From: Bacteroidales bacterium
GTDB taxonomy: Bacteria; Bacteroidota; Bacteroidia; Bacteroidales; UBA10428
NCBI GenBank assembly: GCA_035299085.1
Contig: DATGXG010000033.1
Span: 1-64,000 of the forward strand
DNA length: 64,000 bases
Direction: 5' to 3'
This document shows positions 43,105 through 54,574 of this stretch, in pieces (position 1 is the stretch's first letter; each line of letters opens with the position of its first letter). Under the pieces are notes generated by a model that had not been told where the DNA came from, searched no databases, and saw only the letters and a list, made by a program, of their open reading frames with translations. The position numbers were made by a program, and so were the translations under genes.

Positions 43105-45702
43105 TCAGAATTTGATGTCCATTCTTTCGCCCGAATAAGCAACGCATTTATTAGGTACACTTTTACCCGATCCATCTGCAAGAACTATAGTAAAGGTCCT
43201 CTTCGAAAGGCAGCCCGGATAATTTCCCTGCCTTTTACCGATTGTCAGTGTCTGCTGACTCTCATTCCAGATAAAGGGTATGATGGTATAAATTCCTTTT
43301 TCATAGTTGTAGTTATCGCCTTCATCCTCATAAAGATCGAATTGAGCATCTTTTCCTTTATATAGGTGTATCTCCAAAGTGTCTGCAGGTTTTTCAGATA
43401 CGTACTGCACTATTTTACCCATCGGAATGATAGATCCTGCTTTTATAAACAGGGGTATTTTATTCAGCGGGGCTTCTGCCTTAATACTATGTCCGCCACT
43501 GTATCTTCTTCCCGTCCAAAAATCAAACCACTCAGCCTGTTTGGGCAGGTATACTATCCGGTCTTTCACTCCGGCTTCTGTGACCGGGGCAACGAGCATC
43601 GATTTTCCGAATAAATATTCGAATGGTTGGTCCAGTGCTGTTGTATCCTCACTGAAATCCATAACCATAGGCCGCATCATGGTTGATCCGTTTTTGGTAA
43701 CCTGCCATGCTTCTGAATAAATATAGGGAAGTAAGCGGTATCTCAGATTCAGCATACTGCGCATATTTTCTTCAACGACTTGTCCGTATTTCCATGGCTC
43801 TGTTTCGGATTGGTAACCGTGTATCCGGAATACCGGATTGAATGCACCCCACTGATACCAACGGGTAAGCAGTTCATGATACTTTTCGTCGGTATATTGC
43901 GAACTGCCCGGGCGGAAGAACCCACCAATATCCGTTGTCCAATAAGGCAGACCGGTAATGCTAAAGTTCAATCCTGCTACAATCTGACGTTTGAAAGCAT
44001 CCCATGTGCCGCCAATATCACCCGACCAGTTGATGATTCCATATCTTTGCTGGCCAGAAAAAGCAGAGCGTGTCAGGATGCAAACCCTCTTTTCAGAAGT
44101 TGCACTGCGTTGGCCTTCGTATACTGCCTGGCTTACCATTAAGGGATAGGTTAAACGGTAAAAGTCTCCTAAACCCACGTAGGTTCGTACTCCCTTTAAT
44201 GCGTCATTCTCCGGTTCCACTGCATCCATCCACCATGAATCCACACCAGGAACAAACATATTCCTGTTTAAGATACTCCAATAGTCTTTTCGTGTTTCAG
44301 GATTGAAGTAATCCAGCCATTTGGTATCTGGTATAAAACGGTTGTTTGTCACGAATTCTTTACCGATTTCCGAATTCTTATCGGGATTCGACCATATCGA
44401 AATGTTAAAATGAGCATTCAGATCATGCAATGCGCTGATGAATCCTGATGGATTGGAATAATTAACAGTGTCGAATTGAGGAACGCCCCAACCGCTGTTT
44501 CCCCAATATTGCCAGTCCTGTACAATAACGTCCAGCGGAAGTTTTCTGTTTCTGAACTCCCTGACTGTTTCAACCAGTTGAGATCCCGAAGTATATCTTT
44601 CACGGCATTGCCAGAATCCATATGCCCATTTGGGAAACATCGGAACATTTCCTGTCAGATTCCGGTATGATTTTATTACGCTGTCGGCTGAAGGTCCGTA
44701 AAACACCACATAATCAAGAACTTTTGCATTGGGGGAACGGAAAGTTGTATTATTGTCCGTTAGTTTCCAGTATAATCCGGGTTTGTTATCGGATTTGCAT
44801 ATCAATTGTACCCGGTGTTCTCCAGCTTTCAGATGAAGCAATGCACTGGCCGTTGGCGGTAACCACATATTGGTCTGATCAATGCATGGATTTCCGTCAA
44901 TTGAAACAAAATGACGATTACCCATATCCTCCAGATCCATAAAAATTGAATAAACGCCATCCTCCTTAATAGTAAACCGGCCGTGATACAATGTTTGATT
45001 TTGCGATACTTTTTGTGTTCCGGATATGGTTGTAACATCGGCCTTGTTCGTTTCACCCGGGTTTTCAGTGTCCTGCTTTTCGAGGTTAATCTTGTTATCT
45101 GCGGGGTTAAAATCGGTCAATCCATATTGATGCCAAAGCAAACCATACCCTTTGTCTGAATATATAAAAGGAATGGAAATCTGCGAGTTAACCTGGGTTA
45201 AACGACGACTGACGCTACGAATCGAATTAAATCCATCCTGGAACTGACCTAAGCCGAATAGAGCCTCATTTACAGGGGATTTAAAGCTGAGTTCTGCCTT
45301 AAAACAAGGCTCACCCATGACAGAATCCGGTATCAGTTTGCGCGAACCAGCCAGTTCACTCAGGAAGATTCTTCCCACTGAATCAGCAAATTCTATTTTC
45401 CCGTTTTGTTTATCAATTATAACCGAAAGTTTTTTACAGTTAATCTTTATTTTCTTTTCCGATTCAACGGTTGTAAATTCAGGTGTGATTGTTGGGAAAA
45501 TAAACACAAGCTCCGGCAATGCCATTGTTTCCCGTGTAAAGAACTTAACCCTGACTGTATTATCCGATAAAGGATAAATTCCCAGTATGCCTCCGGACGA
45601 TATCAATTCAACTCCGTCCTTTACTTTGTTGAAACTTTTGAATACCTGTCCCTGGCAAAACAAAGGGAATAAGAACAACAGGAAAAAAACTACGGGTTTC
45701 AT
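43105..45702 (-). CDS. GH31 glycosidase with PA14-like insert (alpha-xylosidase-like)
   Basis: This is an 865-aa secreted retaining alpha-glycosidase. It has a signal peptide (MKPVVFFLLFLFPLFCQG), an N-terminal GH31 sandwich (about 20-225), a PA14-like lectin insert (about 235-345; GRFTIKEDGVYSIFMDLED, LKAGEHRVQLICKS), the TIM barrel (about 350-690) and C-terminal sandwiches. The nucleophile D493 (WWMDAVEPE) and acid/base D562 (NWSGDIGGTWD) are present. A PA14 insert at this place is known in GH31 alpha-xylosidases acting on xyloglucan, so alpha-xylosidase is the best guess, with alpha-glucosidase or alpha-galactosidase as alternatives. It is the only enzyme here pointing clearly toward xylose. 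It is separated by a 549-bp repeat-filled gap from the next operon. Confidence 0.88.
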   Translation of the reverse strand: MKPVVFFLLFLFPLFCQGQVFKSFNKVKDGVELISSGGILGIYPLSDNTVRVKFFTRETMALPELVFIFPTITPEFTTVESEKKIKINCKKLSVIIDKQNGKIEFADSVGRIFLSELAGSRKLIPDSVMGEPCFKAELSFKSPVNEALFGLGQFQDGFNSIRSVSRRLTQVNSQISIPFIYSDKGYGLLWHQYGLTDFNPADNKINLEKQDTENPGETNKADVTTISGTQKVSQNQTLYHGRFTIKEDGVYSIFMDLEDMGNRHFVSIDGNPCIDQTNMWLPPTASALLHLKAGEHRVQLICKSDNKPGLYWKLTDNNTTFRSPNAKVLDYVVFYGPSADSVIKSYRNLTGNVPMFPKWAYGFWQCRERYTSGSQLVETVREFRNRKLPLDVIVQDWQYWGNSGWGVPQFDTVNYSNPSGFISALHDLNAHFNISIWSNPDKNSEIGKEFVTNNRFIPDTKWLDYFNPETRKDYWSILNRNMFVPGVDSWWMDAVEPENDALKGVRTYVGLGDFYRLTYPLMVSQAVYEGQRSATSEKRVCILTRSAFSGQQRYGIINWSGDIGGTWDAFKRQIVAGLNFSITGLPYWTTDIGGFFRPGSSQYTDEKYHELLTRWYQWGAFNPVFRIHGYQSETEPWKYGQVVEENMRSMLNLRYRLLPYIYSEAWQVTKNGSTMMRPMVMDFSEDTTALDQPFEYLFGKSMLVAPVTEAGVKDRIVYLPKQAEWFDFWTGRRYSGGHSIKAEAPLNKIPLFIKAGSIIPMGKIVQYVSEKPADTLEIHLYKGKDAQFDLYEDEGDNYNYEKGIYTIIPFIWNESQQTLTIGKRQGNYPGCLSKRTFTIVLADGSGKSVPNKCVAYSGERMDIKF

Positions 45703-45854
45703 TTTATGTGTATACCATTTAAAATAATCACTTCATTTTTACTCGTTTCAAATCAAAACCCCTCCAGGTTTAAATGGAACCGGATTTTTGCGGCCTTGCT
45801 TTTAACATGCGGTTTTAATTTGGGTAATTAAAGATAGTAATTTTATAAAAAGCA

Positions 45855-45905
45855 CGTCATTGCGATGACCGGTTCCTACGGTCAGAAGCAATCTGCCCGA
45901 ACAGG
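45855..45905. repeat. Partial GTCATTGCG dispersed repeat, GATGACCGG variant
   Basis: Nearly identical to 22304-22356 over its first 50 bases (CGTCATTGCGATGACCGGTT then CCTACGGTCAGAAGCAATCT). Confidence 0.7.
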
Positions 45906-45934
45906 AAGTTCATTGCCAAGTGAGCTAATACTTA

Positions 45935-46013
45935 GGTTTCTCGCTTCGCTCGAAATGACAAGTTGTAACCTTTAACAACATAATATTGTCATTCCGACTG
46001 AAAGGAGGAACCT
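45935..46013. repeat. Two-armed repeat: TTTCTCGCTTCGCTCG / GTCATTCCGACTGAAAGG
   Basis: The left arm (45935-45960, GGTTTCTCGCTTCGCTCGAA then ATGACA) and right arm (45987-46013, TGTCATTCCGACTGAAAGGA then GGAACCT) are imperfect inverted repeats of each other. The 26-base centre is AT-rich. The elements at 54292 and 60446 share the arms but carry a 45-base hairpin in the centre. Confidence 0.7.
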
Positions 46014-46121
46014 GAATTCAATAAATGTACCAGGTAGTTTTCGCGTCTCATTGGTCCCATTCGTCTCATGGGTCCCAAAAAAACACCGAATGAATTTCAA
46101 AAAATTAACCTGTAACCCCCT

Positions 46122-46244
46122 TCACTAGCCCCGGCCTGAAGGCCGGGGGATTCTACGGATTATTTGTGTCGTGTGGGCCCCGGCCTGAAGGCCGGGGCCA
46201 GTGAAGGCGGGGTAGTGAAGGCGGGGCTAGTGAAGGCCGGGGCT
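46122..46244. repeat. GC-rich hairpin cluster, TCACTAGCCCCGGCC family
   Basis: It contains hairpin CCCCGGCC-TGAA-GGCCGGGG (46129-46148), hairpin GGCCCCGGCC-TGAA-GGCCGGGGCC (46176-46199) and three tandem copies of AGTGAAGGC(C)GGGG(C)T (46200-46244). It ends 7 bp before the stop codon of the GH42 gene, so it probably ends that operon's transcript. Confidence 0.75.
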
Positions 46245-46251
46245 ATTGCAT

Positions 46252-48339
46252 TCACTCCCTCCAAACCAATACACCCGCGGGTTTTAATACTTTTTCACCT
46301 ACAAATATTTTAGAACTTTCAGGAATTTTCATGGTGAAGTCATCCGAAGAATAATTCACGGCAACATAAAAACCGTCGCGCCAGTAAACATACACACCTT
46401 GCGGATAATCTTCAGTGGTGGCTCCGTTGTTGGTATATAACTGAGTTAAAATATCCTTTTCCAACTTAAAATCATCGGTACTGACACCGATATACGTAAC
46501 AGAACCTTTGCCAATCCTGTGTTTTACAACGGCAGTTTTGCCTTTATAGAACTGATTATCATATGTGGCAAGTACATCTTCATTCTTATCCGGTTCAAGC
46601 AGATCGGCCCAGTTATTCCAGTTGTAATGATTTGATCCCATCAGAATGTCACCCTTCCCGTTATTGGAAAGCATGTCGGTGGCTTTAACATGTGCTCCGA
46701 TCAGACCTGATATCGGTGCCGCCGTTTCCGCTTCCCAGAAATGACCTCTCCTGTCTTTGGTCGCCGTGCGACAGGTGATTATCAGGTTTCCGCCATTGGC
46801 AGCATAATCATTCCATTTTTTAACCAATGCGGAATCGACCATTTCGTAAGCCGGAACAATTAAAAATTTATAGTTGGAAAAATCATCCGATTCCCGGATT
46901 ACATCAACAGGAGCGCCCAGGGATTTCCCCAGTGCAAGAAATTTAACCGGGTAATTCCATGTATCCCATTGGTAGGTCTGCTTCTGCCGGTCGATTGACC
47001 AGTAATTTTCGAGGTTCCAGAGAATAGCCGTTGACCTGGCAGCCAGTTTTTCAGGAAGCTTAGCACCCGGTTTGTATTGTTGTCGTAATCCGTTGATCTC
47101 TTTGTTGAATTGGATATAATCTTCACCGCCGGGAGACGGAGTTACACCGTCTGTCTGGATCACGCCAGAATGGTATTGTTCAGCACTGTAAAGGATTTGA
47201 CGGAACCGGTAGGAACAGGCCACTTTTCCACCGGCTGCAAAGGAATGGTACAGCCACATCCGCACCGTACCGGGCAAAAGGAGGGGATTATACGATCCCC
47301 AGTTAACAGGACCAGGTTGCATCTCCATTACCCCGGTAACACTTCCAACCGATTTGTAGTACTCTGACGCAAATAAAACAGCGGAACTATTGCCTAAGCG
47401 AAAGCCCAGCTCACCTATATTATCGCTGCCGCCATTCGGGTATGCCGTGTAGGTTGCAAAATCAAGCATTTTTGTCCTCCGTGGATCGGAGCCAGTGCAT
47501 ACGGCCGTGTAATTAGTCGTGATGTACTGATTTTTCGAAATGTATTTTCGTAAAATCCCGGCCTGGAAATCGAGAAAATCAGCCTGCGAATCAGCTAAAT
47601 ACCTTTTAAAATCGAGTAAAGCATGTGGATTATTCCCCCACCAACCTACAAGGTTTGTATTGGGAATAATTACCTCGTCGAAACTGTTGAACCACTGGCT
47701 CCAAAAAGCGGTTCCCCAGGAAGAATTCAGTGCATCAATTGTTTTGTATTCGTTTCTTAACCATTGCCTGAATGCCTCCTGCGAAGAAGGACTGTAATCG
47801 GCCTGTGCCTGGGGTTCATTATCTAATTGCCATCCGATCACATTGTTATTTTGACCGTATCGTTTGGCCATTTCGGTTACAATTCTCTCGGTAAACATAC
47901 GGAACTTAGGATTGACAATAGATTCTAACCCGCGGGTACCATTCTCGCCCCGTATGTAATGACCGTCCATTATAAAGGTCTCCGGGTAGTTTAACCGCAT
48001 CCAGGTGGGTGTGGTTGCCGATGGGGTGCACATCAGTACTTTCAGGTTATACTTTGCACAAAGGCTTACCACTTTATCGAGCCATACAAAATCGAACCGG
48101 CCTTCCTCGGGTTCCATTTTAAACCAGGCAAACTCCGCCAGGTGGACAAACTCAAAACCCATATCAGCAATTTTCCGGATATCTCGCTCCCACTGGCTTT
48201 CGTTCCAATGTTCAGGGTAATAGTAAATGCCTGTCGTTATCAGTTCCTTTTCAGGGAAATATGGACTGGCATCCTGTGATTTTACATTATTTCCTAATGT
48301 TACAGCTGCGAGAAACAGTATGGCTAAATGCTTAATCAT
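46252..48339 (-). CDS. GH42 beta-galactosidase
   Basis: This is a 695-aa exported retaining beta-galactosidase. It has a signal peptide (MIKHLAILFLAAVTLGNNVK) and a TIM barrel opening with the family motif YYPEHWNESQWERDIRKIAD. The acid/base is E175 in WQLDNEPQ and the nucleophile E339 in GVMEMQPGPVNWG. A trimerisation-type Rossmann-like domain follows (about 390-610; FLIVPAYEMVDSALVKKWND, GGNLIITCRT) and a short C-terminal beta domain. It is the last gene of a four-gene operon whose upstream palindrome is also found at araR, so it is probably arabinose-regulated. Likely action is removal of galactose from arabinogalactan or galactan side chains. Confidence 0.93.
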   Translation of the reverse strand: MIKHLAILFLAAVTLGNNVKSQDASPYFPEKELITTGIYYYPEHWNESQWERDIRKIADMGFEFVHLAEFAWFKMEPEEGRFDFVWLDKVVSLCAKYNLKVLMCTPSATTPTWMRLNYPETFIMDGHYIRGENGTRGLESIVNPKFRMFTERIVTEMAKRYGQNNNVIGWQLDNEPQAQADYSPSSQEAFRQWLRNEYKTIDALNSSWGTAFWSQWFNSFDEVIIPNTNLVGWWGNNPHALLDFKRYLADSQADFLDFQAGILRKYISKNQYITTNYTAVCTGSDPRRTKMLDFATYTAYPNGGSDNIGELGFRLGNSSAVLFASEYYKSVGSVTGVMEMQPGPVNWGSYNPLLLPGTVRMWLYHSFAAGGKVACSYRFRQILYSAEQYHSGVIQTDGVTPSPGGEDYIQFNKEINGLRQQYKPGAKLPEKLAARSTAILWNLENYWSIDRQKQTYQWDTWNYPVKFLALGKSLGAPVDVIRESDDFSNYKFLIVPAYEMVDSALVKKWNDYAANGGNLIITCRTATKDRRGHFWEAETAAPISGLIGAHVKATDMLSNNGKGDILMGSNHYNWNNWADLLEPDKNEDVLATYDNQFYKGKTAVVKHRIGKGSVTYIGVSTDDFKLEKDILTQLYTNNGATTEDYPQGVYVYWRDGFYVAVNYSSDDFTMKIPESSKIFVGEKVLKPAGVLVWRE

Positions 48340-48358
48340 CTTTTTAACAGTAAGTTAA

Positions 48359-50404
48359 TTATCGGATCTCAATAAATTCTGGTTCATACGGGGCAATCAC
48401 AAAATTTCCTGCGTAATCCTTATCAGTCAGGATACTGTGTGAACTTCCCTTAATTTGAATTTCCCTTGGTTCCCCGCTTACATTAAGGTATAGATAATGG
48501 TTTTTGTCGATTTGCCTTGCCATAATACCTGACGGAACATCAGGTCCCTTTTTAATTTTAAGGTCAATAATCAAATCATCAATCAGGCTCCCAAGAACGT
48601 CTCCGTTTGCCGGAAGACCTACATAAATGGCCCTTCCTTTACCATAGGAATTTGAGGTCATTATCGGATAATCCTTATCGAGGCTGGTAAGTGATCCGAT
48701 CACCTCAGCGCCTCCAGGTTGAATTATATCAAACCTCGACGATTCGGTATCCATTGCTTTTCCCTTATAGGTAAATTCAATCTTTTTCCCTGTATAGGCC
48801 TTACGGGATAATTCGTTCATTAACTCCGTTTCTTCAAAACTTCCGACACGGATGCCAAAAACATCACTTAAACGGCCCGGCCGGGTGGTGGAGAACACTT
48901 GTCCCGATTCGTCAACAATGGCCGAATTACTGGTCATAATAACGGTTCCGCCATTCTTAACAAAGTTGCGTATTTTGGTTGCTGTTGTTTCATCCATTAC
49001 TGCGACACCCGGAACAATTAAGATTTTATAATCCAGTGAACTTTTGCTGATCTCTGCGACCCTGGCATCCATATTTCTCCAATAAAACAGATCCCAGCAG
49101 GCCTGTAATTGGCTATCATGTTGTTCAGGAAAAGCGGAACTGACAATCTGGCTGGGAAATGAAAAGGCCAAACCGACTTCTGCCTGGAGTTTGTATGGGA
49201 AGAACCTTTCTATCTTTTTAAATTCCGTGGCAATTTTTTTGTATTCATCATATTTCCGGTTTGGAAGGCCATCCCAATCAACCATTCCTTCAAGAAACTG
49301 TTCTTCCCCGGCAACCATACTCTGCCATGTCCAGCCGCATACCATCTGGTTGCCATACATCAAGCTGGCATAAGCCGATTTGCGTATTGAATTTGGTACA
49401 GCACTGTGTGTGGTAAATTCACTGCACCAGAAGGGATTTGTGCTTTCGAACTGAATCCGGGCTATTCCGAATGCCGCATTCATAACCCCGAAATTGGTGA
49501 TTAAATTGTTTCCCGGGTAGAAACCGCAACCCTCGCGGGTCATTTTTCCGGAATAGGCAATATCTGAATAATCAAAATATTTCATCCAACTGTAATACCA
49601 CGCATTTGTATTGGTGTTCGCATTGGGTGCATTGGCTTTGACCAAATCAATTACCTTAAAAAGCAACTGATTGATCTCATCCGAAATAAAGCGTCTGAAA
49701 TCCAGTATTTTCTCCGGAGCTCCGCCCCTGGAACCTTCTGCCGGTAATCCGATTTCTTCCCATTGATTTATTCTGCGTGACCACCGTTGTGTAGCCCAGG
49801 CTTCATTTAAGTTTTCAAGATTGGTATATTTAATTTTTAACCATTGAATAAAACGTAGCCTGACCGTTTCAGAATAAGAAATGGGTCCGTCTCCCGATTC
49901 GTTGTCAATGCCGAATGCCAGCAACGCCGGGTGGTTTGCATACCGTTTTGAAATGGCATCGGTAAACCGCAGAGCATATTTCTGATAGTTCGGGTCGCCT
50001 ACGTCATCCATGTAACGGTGGTTAGGGTACTTTGTATCCCCGTTTACATCGGTAATGTTTATTGACGGGTACTTTTGATGGATCCAAAGCGGGGCAGGAC
50101 GAATGGCAATATCAAGAATTACTTTGATACCGGCTTTACTGAATTCGTTCATGACCGTATCAAACCATTCAAAGTCGAAATGACCATCGGATGGTTCGTA
50201 GCTGTCCCATGCCAGATGGCCTAACCTGACAACAGAAAATCCGGCAGCTTTCATCAACTCAATGTCACTTTTTATTTTTACTGAATTTTTATTGTCATGA
50301 GGATGATAATTGCATCCCACATAAAGTTGCTGTGCATTTCCGCTCAAACTGCCATAAACTAGCATTCCGGCCAGAACCAGGATGAAGATCATTATTTGTT
50401 TCAT
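48359..50404 (-). CDS. GH42-like beta-galactosidase, divergent
   Basis: This is a 681-aa exported protein with the same fold as its neighbour: signal peptide (MKQIMIFILVLAGMLVYGSL), a barrel with CNYHPHDNKNSVKIKSDIEL, acid/base E169 (FGIDNESGDG) and nucleophile E329 (FWCSEFTTHS), then a Rossmann-like domain (ILIVPGVAVMDETTATKIRN). The opening and active-site motifs differ from typical GH42 (no YYPEHW, no NEP), so it may hydrolyse a different linkage or belong to a side branch of GH42 or a related family. It ends 19 bp before the next GH42 start and begins 30 bp after the GH43 stop, in the same operon. Confidence 0.82.
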   Translation of the reverse strand: MKQIMIFILVLAGMLVYGSLSGNAQQLYVGCNYHPHDNKNSVKIKSDIELMKAAGFSVVRLGHLAWDSYEPSDGHFDFEWFDTVMNEFSKAGIKVILDIAIRPAPLWIHQKYPSINITDVNGDTKYPNHRYMDDVGDPNYQKYALRFTDAISKRYANHPALLAFGIDNESGDGPISYSETVRLRFIQWLKIKYTNLENLNEAWATQRWSRRINQWEEIGLPAEGSRGGAPEKILDFRRFISDEINQLLFKVIDLVKANAPNANTNTNAWYYSWMKYFDYSDIAYSGKMTREGCGFYPGNNLITNFGVMNAAFGIARIQFESTNPFWCSEFTTHSAVPNSIRKSAYASLMYGNQMVCGWTWQSMVAGEEQFLEGMVDWDGLPNRKYDEYKKIATEFKKIERFFPYKLQAEVGLAFSFPSQIVSSAFPEQHDSQLQACWDLFYWRNMDARVAEISKSSLDYKILIVPGVAVMDETTATKIRNFVKNGGTVIMTSNSAIVDESGQVFSTTRPGRLSDVFGIRVGSFEETELMNELSRKAYTGKKIEFTYKGKAMDTESSRFDIIQPGGAEVIGSLTSLDKDYPIMTSNSYGKGRAIYVGLPANGDVLGSLIDDLIIDLKIKKGPDVPSGIMARQIDKNHYLYLNVSGEPREIQIKGSSHSILTDKDYAGNFVIAPYEPEFIEIR

Positions 50405-50434
50405 TGCTATTCTGTTATCTCAATATTAAACTGC

Positions 50435-52153
50435 TTAGAGCACTATATCATTCGCCGCTGTGGCATACAATCCGATTAAGGCTCCGGTAAAACCTCCTGC
50501 AACATTGGTTGACAGAATATCGCCTGAAACCGTGCCACCCAGGTTTATAAAGTCGGTTCCATTAAGCGAATAACTGAATGTATAATTGTCGCCAACTGCT
50601 TTTACCTGCAATTGAACAGGCTGACTCAGCTTAATTTCAGTGCTTGCAAGTATCTTCGACTGTCCCTTTTCTGTTCTTTCTAAAACCAGGTAATAGGAAT
50701 CGGCTTTTTTAGTGATTCCGAATACATAATTGAATTTTTCACTCTGAAGGCATGTTATACCGGCGAGATCTTTCTCTGTGGCCGGCTTATAGTCGAGTGC
50801 GGTGGTGAATGAAAAATTGCCGTGCTGCTGCCTCATAAACAGAGTTGATGTGGGCTTTACCTCTTTCACTGTGGCCGCAAAAGGTGTGATCTGCAATCCC
50901 TTTTTAGTTACGGATATGAAATCTTCACGGGGACCTCTTAACCCAATCCAGCGATAATCCAGCTTTTCAGCAGTGAAGTTTTCTGTAAAGGTGAAGTTGC
51001 CGTTAGGGAAGAAACCCTCTTTCCCTGTTTTGTTTTCGGCTACACCTTTGGGCATTTTAAGCTTGGGTTCCATCGGAATCAGCCCGTTCTCAAAAACCGG
51101 AAATTCACCTGACCAGTCAACTGGCAGGATAAACGTTTCCCTGCCAATGTTCACACGTCCCTTTTCATTAGGACGGATAGCCAGGAAAACCCCGTAATAC
51201 CTGCCGTCGGGAGTGGTAACCAGATCAGCATGACCTGCCCAGTCAACCATGTTTGGCCTGTTACGGGGAAAATACCGTTGGGTAAGAATAGGATTATTCT
51301 TAGCCGGGGTATAAGGTCCCCTGGGGTTGTCGCTTATAAAAATTACTTCACTGTGCCAGTCGCCCGTGCCGCCTTCGGCACACATTAAATAATACTTTCC
51401 GTTCTTTTTATAAATATGCGGAGCTTCAATCCAGATGGGCTTTTTCGACAGATCGACGCCTCCATCTACAATAATTTTATCGGTTCCCGGAATTACCTTA
51501 TCATTTTCCACATCATAATCCCAGATCTTAATAACCCGGTGACCGTTGTATAATTCCTTTCCCCTGTCGGGCGCATCGTTATGAATAACATACCCTTTTC
51601 CGTTGTCATCAAAGAAAAGCGAGGGATCGATACCGTTAAAAGCCAGTTTTATAGGATCGCTCCAGCCTTTCATCGGGTCTTTTGTTTTTACCACTATATT
51701 TCCGAATCCACCCGAAAACTGGGTTGTAATCATGTAAAACGTCTCGTTGTTGGGATTGTACAGGATCTGGGGAGCATAAATACCGGCACTGATGCCGCAA
51801 TCTGCAACCTTGAGCTGTGAAGTTCTGTCAAGCACATGCCCTACCTGGTCCCAGTTCACCAGGTCGCGGGAATGAAAAATCGGCACACCCGGAAACATGG
51901 CAAACGATGAGCACACGAGGTAATAGTCGTCGCCTTTTCTTGTAATACTTGGGTCGGGATAACATCCCTGTAATATCGGATTATAAAACTCATCCGCTTT
52001 CAACGGGAAATCCTTATAAACCTGGTCGTCACCAAGGTAAACAACCTTTGTAAATACGGGGGGATCTCCGGCGGAATTTTGATTTCCGAACAATGCGGAG
52101 GAAGTGACAAAAGCGGCTAGTGCAAAGGATTGCAGCAATCTCATTGTATTCAT
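50435..52153 (-). CDS. Secreted GH43 arabinofuranosidase/xylosidase
   Basis: This is a 572-aa exported enzyme. I start it at 52153, which gives a signal peptide (MNTMRLLQSFALAAFVTSSA) and a 22-bp gap after the esterase stop; the ATG at 52198 would overlap the esterase gene. The propeller (about 55-365) has D67 (CYPDPSI), the second Asp in GIDPSLFFDDNG and the Glu in IWIEAPHIYKK, and a GH43_C2 beta-sandwich fills about 385-570. It resembles the GH43 at 9431 in domain order. Its operon carries the palindrome also found at araR, so arabinose release is likely; xylosidase activity remains possible. Confidence 0.9.
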   Translation of the reverse strand: MNTMRLLQSFALAAFVTSSALFGNQNSAGDPPVFTKVVYLGDDQVYKDFPLKADEFYNPILQGCYPDPSITRKGDDYYLVCSSFAMFPGVPIFHSRDLVNWDQVGHVLDRTSQLKVADCGISAGIYAPQILYNPNNETFYMITTQFSGGFGNIVVKTKDPMKGWSDPIKLAFNGIDPSLFFDDNGKGYVIHNDAPDRGKELYNGHRVIKIWDYDVENDKVIPGTDKIIVDGGVDLSKKPIWIEAPHIYKKNGKYYLMCAEGGTGDWHSEVIFISDNPRGPYTPAKNNPILTQRYFPRNRPNMVDWAGHADLVTTPDGRYYGVFLAIRPNEKGRVNIGRETFILPVDWSGEFPVFENGLIPMEPKLKMPKGVAENKTGKEGFFPNGNFTFTENFTAEKLDYRWIGLRGPREDFISVTKKGLQITPFAATVKEVKPTSTLFMRQQHGNFSFTTALDYKPATEKDLAGITCLQSEKFNYVFGITKKADSYYLVLERTEKGQSKILASTEIKLSQPVQLQVKAVGDNYTFSYSLNGTDFINLGGTVSGDILSTNVAGGFTGALIGLYATAANDIVL

Positions 52154-52175
52154 GGTTATGATAGTTTTTCGGAAA

Positions 52176-54138
<1,963 letters not shown>

Positions 54139-54187
54139 TATATTAAAAAGTTTTAGGGCAATTACTCGCAGAACGTTGCAAAGTGCT

Positions 54188-54262
54188 CGTCATTGCGAGG
54201 AGCCGGACAGATAATTGATTATAGTATTAATAAAATGCGACGAAGCAATCTGCCCGCACTGG
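54188..54262. repeat. Long-form GTCATTGCG dispersed repeat
   Basis: CGTCATTGCGAGGAGCCGG, then an AT-rich insert containing GATTATAGTA, then GCGACGAAGCAATCTGCCCG. It matches the copy at 40683-40758, including the insert. Confidence 0.75.
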
Positions 54263-54291
54263 CATATCCTTACCAGGTGAGCGAGTACTGA

Positions 54292-54423
54292 GGTTTCTCG
54301 CTTCGCTCGAAATGACAGGCAGTGACCGGGTGGTGTGGGGGAACAGGGCGCGGCGGAGCCGCGCCCTGTTCCCCCACATGTTTAATTAATAATCCTGTCA
54401 TTCCGACTGAAAGGAGGAATCTC
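54292..54423. repeat. Two-armed repeat with nested 21-bp hairpin, copy 1
   Basis: The outer arms are GGTTTCTCGCTTCGCTCGAA (from 54292) and TGTCATTCCGACTGAAAGGA (from 54396). The centre holds a perfect 21-bp stem with a 3-base GGA loop (54334-54378; left arm begins TGTGGGGGAACAGGGC). The copy at 60446-60574 has the same nested plan with three base pairs changed on both sides of the stem. Confidence 0.85.
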
Positions 54424-54430
54424 TCTGGAT

Positions 54431-54513
54431 TCACTAGCCCCGGCCTTCAGGCCGGGGGATTCGACGGAATCGTTCGGTCCGTGGGCCCCGGGCCTGAAGG
54501 CCGGGGCTAGTGA
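54431..54513. repeat. Inverted repeat TCACTAGCCCCGGCC with internal hairpins
   Basis: The arms TCACTAGCCCCGGCC (54431-54445) and GGCCGGGGCTAGTGA (54499-54513) are exact reverse complements. Each belongs to its own hairpin (54438-54457; 54485-54508 with mismatch). It is related to 46122-46244, including the middle GGGGGATTC.ACGGA segment. Confidence 0.8.
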
Positions 54514-54574
54514 TTTTGGATTTGTGTCCAAGCCTATTTATTTTTACCTTGTACGCATTAATTAATACCCTGCC

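Larger units (their letters stand above)
45703..46251. other. Repeat-filled intergenic region
   Basis: No gene is seen in these 549 bases. The first 150 bases (45703-45850) are AT-rich and should hold the GH31 promoter, but I found no convincing -7 box. The rest is a chain of dispersed repeats listed separately (45855-45905, 45935-46013, 46122-46244), with a GGTCCC/TCTCAT word cluster at about 46046-46078. Confidence 0.6.
54139..54574. other. Repeat-filled intergenic region between divergent operons
   Basis: No gene is seen. From left to right it holds AT-rich operator-proximal DNA, a long-form GTCATTGCG repeat, the two-armed repeat with nested hairpin, and the TCACTAGCCCC element. About 60 bases remain before the GH2 start, with no clear -7 box in them. 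Confidence 0.6.

Noticed and set aside
45855..46244. CRISPR-like array
   Set aside because: The repeats are of different families, unevenly spaced and palindromic, with no constant spacer length and no cas gene in the window.
54188..54513. Insertion sequence or transposon
   Set aside because: No transposase reading frame or target duplication is seen; the region is a chain of short non-coding repeats.
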